Below are positions 58,565-64,000 of a DNA stretch of 64,000 nt, in pieces (the stretch's first letter is position 1; every line of letters starts with the position of its first letter). A program made the translations under genes and the position numbers. The stretch comes from Diphasiastrum complanatum (Eukaryota; Streptophyta; Lycopodiopsida; Lycopodiales; Lycopodiaceae): the NCBI GenBank assembly GCA_029204225.1, contig MU832127.1:21894-85893 (forward strand), read 5' to 3'. The notes under the pieces are model-generated. The model had not been told where the DNA came from. It saw nothing but the letters and a program-made list of their open reading frames with translations, and ran no database searches.

Positions 58565-61461
58565 CATTTGTTCATGATGCAGTGACCCACTCACTTGCTG
58601 GTATTGATTCTCAGGCAGATTTCCAGCTGATCAGCGGGAAGCAGTTTATCCGCAGCCTACCTAAGGCTCATTGTGCAGCTTTATTATGTGTTCAGCCTGC
58701 TGCAGCAGATTCTCCAGTGACTACCTCTCCTCCAGCAGCTGTTCCTCAGGTGATCTCTAACTTATTACATCAGTATGCATTTGTCTTTTCAGAACCTACG
58801 ACGCTACCACCATTACGTGATGTGAACCACCATATTGATTTGCGTCCTGGTTATGCTCCTCCCTCCCGGCCTCCTTACCGTATGTCTAAGTCTGAGCGTG
58901 ATGAGGTTGAGCTTCAGATTACTGCTTTACTAGATCAGGGCCTTATTGTTCCTAGTCACAGTCCTTTTGGTGCCCTTGTTCTCCTTGTCAGTAAGAAAGA
59001 TGGTTCCAAACGCCTCTGCATTGATTATCGTGCCCTCAATAAGTTGACCATCCGTAACCAGTATTCTATTCCTCACATGGATGATCTCTTTGACCAGTTA
59101 GGCACCTCTCATCTTTTCTCTAAGATAGACTTACGTTCCGGCTATCACCAGATTAGGATGCATCCTTCGGACGAACACAAGACTGCGTTTCGTACCCATC
59201 TTGGTTTGTATGAGTTTCGTGTTCTTCCTTTTGGTGTTACTAATGGTCCACCTACGTTCCAGAATGTGATGAATAACATCATGCGTCCTCTCCTTGGTCG
59301 TTGTGTTTTAGTTTATTTTGATGATATTCTTGTTTTTAGTAAGACTCTTGATGAGCATGTGTTACATCTTTCATCTGTTTTTCAATTGCTCGTTCATCAC
59401 CAGTTGTTTGCTAAACTTTCTAAGTGTTCCTTTGTTGTTGTTGAGATTGAGTGTTTAGGATTTCTCATTTGTGATGGTCGTATTCGTTTGGACCCTCATA
59501 AGGTTCGGGCAATCGCTGATTGGCCTGTTCCCACAGATGTCCACCATGTTCGTATGTTTCTTGGTCTCGCTGCTCACCTTCGTCGTCCTGTTTCTCACTT
59601 TGCCACTGTGGCTGCCCCTCTTCATGCCCTTTTGAAGAAGTCTAGTGCTTTTGTTTGGACTTCTGATTGTCAGTTCGCCTTTGACACTCTTCGTCGTGCT
59701 GTTGTGGAGGCCTCTGTCCTGTGTTTACCACAGTTTGATCAGAAATTTATTGTTGAGACCGATGCTAGTAATGTTGGTTTGGGTGCCTTGCTTCGTCAGT
59801 CTCAGTGTATTATTGCTTATGAGTCGTGTTGTTTACGCTCTTATGAGCAACGTTATTTTGTTCATGAGAAAGAGCTTCTTGCCATTATCTATGCTCTTAA
59901 GAAGTGGCGCCATTACCTGTACCGTGTTCCTTTTGATATCGTTACTGATCATCAGTCCTTACGTTATCTCTTCTCCCAACGTGATCTTAGTGATCGTCAG
60001 TTTCGTTGGTTGCAGTTTTTACAATCTTTTGATTTTTCTATTTTGTATCGTCCGGGTCGCGCTAACACTGTTGCTGACGCATTGTCTAGACTTCCTGCTT
60101 TATTGAATACCCTTGTTGCCACGATCCCTTCCTGGTTTGATGATCTTCCATCTGCTTATCTTACATGTTCTGATTTTCGTGATGTTTATAGTTCTGCTCC
60201 ACCTATGTCGTCTTCACCTCATCAGGCTTATTCCATTGTTGACCACCGTCTTTATCATTATGGTTCTTTTTGTATTCCTAGTTCTTTGGGTATCCGTTCT
60301 CAGTTGTTGTCGGATGCTCATTCGTCCTCAGTTGGGGGTCATTTTGGTTTTCAGAAGTCTTATGCTCGTCTTAAGGATCATTTCTATTGGCCATCCCTTA
60401 GGAAAGAGCTTGTTGTACTTATTCGTACCTGTCCTTTCTGCTTATGTAATAAGTACTCCTGTGCTAAGTCCGCTGGTTTGCTTCAGAGTTGGCCTATTCC
60501 TCACCGCCAGTGGACTGATATTTCTATGGACTTCATCCTTGGCCTTCCCCGCACCCATCGTGGTCACGATTCATGTATGGTGGTAGTTGACAGGTTCTCG
60601 AAACAGGCACATTTCATACCCGTCCGCAGTACTATCACAGCAGAGCAGTGTGCACGCTTGTTCCTTTCAGAGATATTTCGCCTACATGGGTTTCCTCGTA
60701 CTATCCATTCTGATCGGGATAGTAAGTTTACATCATTGTTCTGGACAGAGCTTATGCGTATATTGGATGTACAGCTTTTTATGGGGTCTGCTTATCATAC
60801 TACTTCTGATGGGCAGTCTGAGGTCCTTAACAGGATCCTTGAGGATTATTTGCGCCATTTTGTTACTCCTTCAGGGAAGGATTGGGATCAGCACTTATGT
60901 TTGGCAGAGTATAGCTATAACAGCTCTGTTAGTACCAGCACCGGCGTTGCACCATTTTTATTATCTCATGGTTATGCACCTCTTTTACCTGGTATTCCTC
61001 TTCCTCCCGAGGATACACCTGTGACACTGTCTTCATTTCTATCAGGTACTCGCGAGCTTATTCTCCAGGCCAGTTCCCATTTGCAGCAGGTCCAGCAGCG
61101 TTATCAGGCTTCAGTTGATCGTCATCGACGTCGTGTTGAGTTTCATGTTGGTGATATGGTATATCTACGCCTACGGTTTGCACGTCATCATTTTATTCAG
61201 GGCCATGCTTCTACTGAGAAGCTTGCACCACGTTATTATGGGCCTTATTGTATATTGGAGGTTCTTAGTCCAGTTACATATCGTTTTCAGCTTCCCGCTT
61301 CCACACGTGCCTGTGATATATTCCATGTCAGTTTATTACGTGCTGCTATTGAGGATGATGCTCCTCGTGATGCTGAGTTTCCTACTGCACCGGATCTCTT
61401 TCCTTTATTACCTGCTGCTATCCTTCAGGTGCGTTTGCATCATAGTCGACGCCGCCGATAG
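58414..61461 (+). CDS. Gypsy 2 pol, long intact frame
   Basis: A 1015-codon frame without stops. It contains the protease end (YDLILGADWFASLGAVTLD) and RT (LIVPSHSPFGALVLLVSKKD, RLCIDYRALNKLTIRNQYSI, then VYFDDILVFSKT with the YFDD box). RNase H (IVETDASNVGLGALLRQSQ, YFVHEKELLAIIYALKKWRH) follows. The integrase has a zinc region (GGHFGFQKSYARLKDHFYWP, CPFCLCNK) and a complete triad in SMDFILGLPRTH, HSDRDSKFTSLFW and SDGQSEVLNRILED. The frame ends at a TAG just before the chromodomain; CAG to TAG is the simplest explanation. This is the best-preserved retroelement in the window. The encoded enzymes copy the element's RNA and insert the product into chromatin. Confidence 0.9.
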   Translation: MFQGLSYCIGDFSGQADLYIIPLERYDLILGADWFASLGAVTLDLAQQTLTFVHDAVTHSLAGIDSQADFQLISGKQFIRSLPKAHCAALLCVQPAAADSPVTTSPPAAVPQVISNLLHQYAFVFSEPTTLPPLRDVNHHIDLRPGYAPPSRPPYRMSKSERDEVELQITALLDQGLIVPSHSPFGALVLLVSKKDGSKRLCIDYRALNKLTIRNQYSIPHMDDLFDQLGTSHLFSKIDLRSGYHQIRMHPSDEHKTAFRTHLGLYEFRVLPFGVTNGPPTFQNVMNNIMRPLLGRCVLVYFDDILVFSKTLDEHVLHLSSVFQLLVHHQLFAKLSKCSFVVVEIECLGFLICDGRIRLDPHKVRAIADWPVPTDVHHVRMFLGLAAHLRRPVSHFATVAAPLHALLKKSSAFVWTSDCQFAFDTLRRAVVEASVLCLPQFDQKFIVETDASNVGLGALLRQSQCIIAYESCCLRSYEQRYFVHEKELLAIIYALKKWRHYLYRVPFDIVTDHQSLRYLFSQRDLSDRQFRWLQFLQSFDFSILYRPGRANTVADALSRLPALLNTLVATIPSWFDDLPSAYLTCSDFRDVYSSAPPMSSSPHQAYSIVDHRLYHYGSFCIPSSLGIRSQLLSDAHSSSVGGHFGFQKSYARLKDHFYWPSLRKELVVLIRTCPFCLCNKYSCAKSAGLLQSWPIPHRQWTDISMDFILGLPRTHRGHDSCMVVVDRFSKQAHFIPVRSTITAEQCARLFLSEIFRLHGFPRTIHSDRDSKFTSLFWTELMRILDVQLFMGSAYHTTSDGQSEVLNRILEDYLRHFVTPSGKDWDQHLCLAEYSYNSSVSTSTGVAPFLLSHGYAPLLPGIPLPPEDTPVTLSSFLSGTRELILQASSHLQQVQQRYQASVDRHRRRVEFHVGDMVYLRLRFARHHFIQGHASTEKLAPRYYGPYCILEVLSPVTYRFQLPASTRACDIFHVSLLRAAIEDDAPRDAEFPTAPDLFPLLPAAILQVRLHHSRRRR

Positions 61462-61665
61462 ACTCAGTTTCTAGTCCAGTGGGATGGTCGTCCTGTTGAG
61501 GAGGTCACATGGGAGCCTATTGATGTCTTTTATCATACACTGTCACTTGCGGATCAGGCTCGTGCTCTTGCCGCACTTGTTGATTCCTCTACATCAGCTG
61601 TTGCTCCAGTTGTTACTACACCAGATGCTGTTCCAGTTGATCCTCCAGGGCTTGTTGTTACTTGA
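61462..61665 (+). pseudogene. Gypsy 2 chromodomain tail
   Basis: In the same frame after the TAG: TQFLVQWDGRPVEEVTWEP, then a Pro/Val-rich tail ending at TGA (about 61665). This is a chromovirus-type integrase chromodomain, normally used to target chromatin. It is separated from pol only by the single stop. Confidence 0.75.
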
Positions 61666-62115
61666 TCCAGTCCTTTATGGCAGTTGGGTCTTATTTTTGT
61701 GTCGGGGAGAGTTATGGACTCGGCTCATTACATTCGCCATGTCCATTTACATTTACTTTACTTTATGCATAAGCAGGCTTTGGGCCCTTTTTTATTCATA
61801 TTTGACATTTAGACCATATTATTGGCCTTGGGCCCTATGATTCACTATATTGGTTATTTGGTCATATTACTGAGAGTGGGGGCCTTCTTGGAGGGCGCAC
61901 TATTTTCCCTCTCAGTTTGGCCCTAGCCACTGGAAGCTTCCTTTTAGGGCTTCCTCTTGGCTATAAGTAGGGATTCTGTGTCATTTATTACTTGGCTTAT
62001 GATATGATCTCCTTCTTTAGTCTCTTTAAGCTTTCTCTCTCCTGCTTTCTAGGGTTAAGTCTTGCTTATGTGATGCTTTCTAGACTAAATCTAGATCAGC
62101 CGTGGCTACGTTCAT
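61666..62115 (+). mobile_element. Gypsy 2 3' untranslated region and probable LTR
   Basis: GTCGGGGAGAG at about 61702-61712 looks like the polypurine tract, followed by TTATGGACTCGGC as the LTR start (the usual leading TG seems lost). The region ends ...CTACGTTCA near 62113, after which Gypsy 1 integrase coding resumes. No matching 5' LTR exists at the other end, so boundaries are inferred. Confidence 0.45.
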
Positions 62116-62565
62116 AACTCCAATCAAAAGCGACAACCTAGGGTCTATGAGGAGGGGGCTTGGGTATATCTTAGAATCCCAAAAGACTCTAAGGTATTAA
62201 AGTCTGGAAATGTCCTAAGTTATCACCTCGTTATGCAGGGCCATCTCGTATAGTAAAGAAACTCCATTGGAATGCGTATCTGCTAGAACTTCCTCAAGGG
62301 GTTAAGGTACATCCAGTTTTTCACATTAGTCGTTTAAAGGAACGACTTGGTGGAAAGGATGACTTGATACTTCACAAGGACCTAGTTCAGCTAGAGGATT
62401 GACATCCTTTGTACCTACGGAACCACAGGTCATTGTTCATGTGTGGGCTCAGAAACCGGCAGGTAACTGAGTACTTGGTTCGTTGGAAAGGAAGTTCCGA
62501 GGATGATGATACTTGGGAAAAGGAACATGACCTTAGACTGAGGTTCCCTGATTTTCTTCCTTAGA
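62116..62565 (+). pseudogene. Gypsy 1 integrase C-terminus and chromodomain
   Basis: Resumes with QPRVYEEGAWVYLRIPKDSK. A one-base shift then leads to CPKLSPRYAGPSRIVKKLHW and GVKVHPVFHISRLKERLGG, and after another break to TEYLVRWKGSSEDDDTWEKE, the chromodomain. The stop is at about 62562. The integrase core between ASELPH (56977) and this point, with the second Asp and Glu of the triad, is missing. Confidence 0.8.
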
Positions 62566-62591
62566 TAAGGAATTTTTTAAGGAAGAGGGAA

Positions 62592-63051
62592 TGTTAGGGA
62601 CCCGAATCCATTGGGTCCCAACTCTAAACTTGAGATTGGACGATGACTAGGCCTGTAGACTTGACCGGTGACTCGTGAACCTGCATGGTTGCCACGTATC
62701 ATGATCTAGGTGTGCACATGGCTTGGAGTCTCTCTCCTTGGAGGTATACAAGGGAGGAGAACTTATTCGCCATCCATTCTATCTACCTAGGAGGAGGTGG
62801 ATGGAGAGTGTGTGCATGGCCAGCATGTATGGTAGCTTGAGGTAGGAGATGGCTGAGAGCCTAGGCAGTGGTACGGGACACTGTCTAGGATGGAGGTCAG
62901 ATCCCGCTTGATACGGTCATAGGCCGGGGCACAGAGGGTGGACCCGGATTAGGTCCTATGGCGGGGTGGAACGTGAGGCGTTCGGTCTCTTGTGGTTAAC
63001 CAGCACCTGGAGGTTTGCAGTAAGTAAGATTGTAACCCTCATCCTCCATCA
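62592..63051 (+). mobile_element. Gypsy 1 3' LTR, first copy
   Basis: Preceded by the purine tract GGAAGAGGGAA; begins TGTTAGGGACCC and ends ...CTCCATCA, about 460 bp. It matches 63209-63664 almost throughout. Confidence 0.75.
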
Positions 63052-63086
63052 ACGACTCGCAGGCTCTATTCTCCAAGAAGAACATG

Positions 63087-63111
63087 AAGAAGAAGAAGAA
63101 GAAGAAGAAAG
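63087..63111 (+). repeat. (GAA)n tract at the duplication junction
   Basis: About eight GAA units directly abut the second chromodomain copy. Confidence 0.85.
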
Positions 63112-63208
63112 TTCCGAGGATGATGATACTTGGGAAAAGGAACATGACCTTAGACTGAGGTTCCCTGATTTTCTTCCTTAGATAAGGAATTTTTTAAGGA
63201 AGAGGGAA

Positions 63209-63664
63209 TGTTAGGGACCCAACTCCCTTGGATCCCAACCCCAAACTTGAGACTGGACGATGACTGGGCCTGTTGACTTGACCGGTGACTCGTGAACCTG
63301 CATGGTTGCCACATGTCATGATCTAGGACGTGCGCATGGCTTGGAGTCTCTCACCTTGGAGGTATACAAGGGGAGGAGGACTCATTTGCCATCTATTCAT
63401 TCTACCTAGGAGGAGGTGGATGGAGAGGTGTGCACGGCCAGGATGTATGCTAGCTTGAGGCAGGAGATGGCTGAGAGCCTAGGCAGTGGTATGGGACGCT
63501 GTCTAGGATGGAGGTCGGATCCCGCTTGAGACGGTCATAGGCCAGGGCACGGAGGGTGGACCCGGATTAGGTCCTACGGCGGGGTGGAACGTGAATCGTT
63601 CGGTCTCTTGTGTTTAACCGGCACCTGGAGGTTTGCAGTAAGTAGAGTTGTAACACCCTCCATC
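63209..63664 (+). mobile_element. Gypsy 1 3' LTR, second copy
   Basis: Begins TGTTAGGGACCC after an identical purine tract. It ends at CCCTCCATC, where the similarity to the first copy stops and Copia sequence starts. Confidence 0.75.
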
Positions 63665-64000
63665 TTTCACTGTTTGCCAATACCACCTCGGTAAGCTCTT
63701 GGGAGGTTGTGGTGAAGCTGATTGTGACCATGTATCCCAAGGTGTCTCTCTAGCTCTCTTCGCCCTTTATGCCTTCGTTTGCTCAACATGCATTTGCTCT
63801 TGTTTTTGGGGCTGAAAAGTCTCATGAATGGGCTCCTTTGAGACCTGCTCACTGGAATCACCTTTGGCTTATTGCCACTATATGCCTCCTTTGGTGTAAT
63901 TTCCTCCACCGCTTTTGTAGGGCTCCTGTTCAACAAGAAAACAACAGTATAGTTGCACAGATCGCCGATTCAAACAAAGAATCACGACTGGTTCGAATCG
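63665..64000 (-). pseudogene. Copia integrase-end and pre-RT fragment
   Basis: The minus strand encodes LLNRSPTKAVEEITPKEAYS and GNKPKV (63936 downward), the end of the Copia integrase core. A break follows, then in another frame an acidic linker and LPRWYWQTVKDG, a motif seen just before Copia RT. The SHLRVFG block expected after NKPKV is missing. The fragment runs off the window. Confidence 0.6.

Larger units (their letters stand above)
62494..63664 (+). repeat. Tandem duplication of Gypsy 1 tail and LTR
   Basis: The block from GTTCCGAGGATGATGATACT through the LTR occurs twice, offset by about 617 bp: 62494-63051 and 63112-63664. The copies are separated by about 60 bp that end in a GAA tract. 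Each copy carries the end of the chromodomain, the stop, the purine tract and the LTR. Confidence 0.85.

Noticed and set aside
59645-61840. Several plus-strand frames of 118-157 codons, hydrophobic
   Set aside because: They overlap the 1015-codon Gypsy pol in another phase; T-rich codons make them look membrane-like.
62966-63181. Frame with a Glu run fused to a chromodomain end
   Set aside because: It starts inside an LTR and crosses the tandem-duplication junction, so it is not an evolved gene. The junction itself is reported.
63985-64000. tRNA-type B box (GGTTCGAATC) at the window end
   Set aside because: No A box at the right distance upstream; only a partial match at the truncated edge.

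Overview
The window reads as nuclear DNA of a land plant with a large, transposon-filled genome. Grounds: Ty1/Copia and Ty3/Gypsy elements dominate; two Copia elements carry the usual plant initiator-Met primer binding site; there is an F-box/kelch gene fragment of plant type; and a three-exon gene with GT-AG introns encodes a plant-type cysteine-rich metallothionein. I cannot name the species. A non-angiosperm (fern, lycophyte or gymnosperm) is only a guess, from the low gene density, the long CT microsatellites and the unusual transposase at the left end. Almost everything here is mobile-element sequence in various stages of decay.

Layout. 0.7-3.9 kb (minus): split transposase-like gene, probably Tnp2/CACTA-related, with an unusual C-terminal part. 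4.2-5.2 kb: F-box/kelch fragment and two tRNA-like (SINE-like) segments, one flanked by a target-site duplication. 5.56-6.3 kb: decayed satellite of about 140 bp units. 7.4-8.1 kb: unknown minus-strand coding remnant. 9.2-12.35 kb: stacked Gypsy and Copia fragments, including one Copia LTR with its primer binding site. 12.5-13.6 kb: a direct repeat, one copy disrupted by a 448-bp GC-rich MITE, with a Helitron-like 3' end between the copies. 13.6-15.5 kb: inverted-repeat-rich DNA. 16.0-17.55 kb (minus): intact metallothionein gene, whose first intron is largely an 81-bp tandem array. 18.5-20.8 kb: microsatellites and AT-rich tandem repeats.

20.89-24.96 kb (minus): a bounded Copia insertion with matching 5-bp target duplications but missing the gag/primer-site end. 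25.4-25.6 kb: long CT tract. 25.85-28.3 and 39.3-42.9 kb: two copies of a large non-coding AT-rich element sharing a terminal segment of about 95 bp that starts TG and ends CA. 29.8-33.3 kb (plus): decayed Copia whose primer binding site is repeated four times at an exact 33-bp period. 33.4-36.6 kb: Gypsy fragment and two unassigned ORFs. 37.4-48.2 kb (minus): a Gypsy element split by about 5.9 kb of foreign DNA where its reverse transcriptase core should be. 50.6-53.3 kb: two Copia ends. 53.4-63.66 kb (plus): a Gypsy chromovirus containing a second, much better preserved Gypsy element fused into its integrase gene, then a tandem duplication of the outer element's tail and LTR. 63.67-64 kb: another Copia fragment.

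The only host gene I consider intact is the metallothionein. The other coding material is retroelement machinery (gag, protease, integrase, reverse transcriptase, RNase H). None of it looks fully autonomous, although the inner Gypsy element has a nearly uninterrupted pol.
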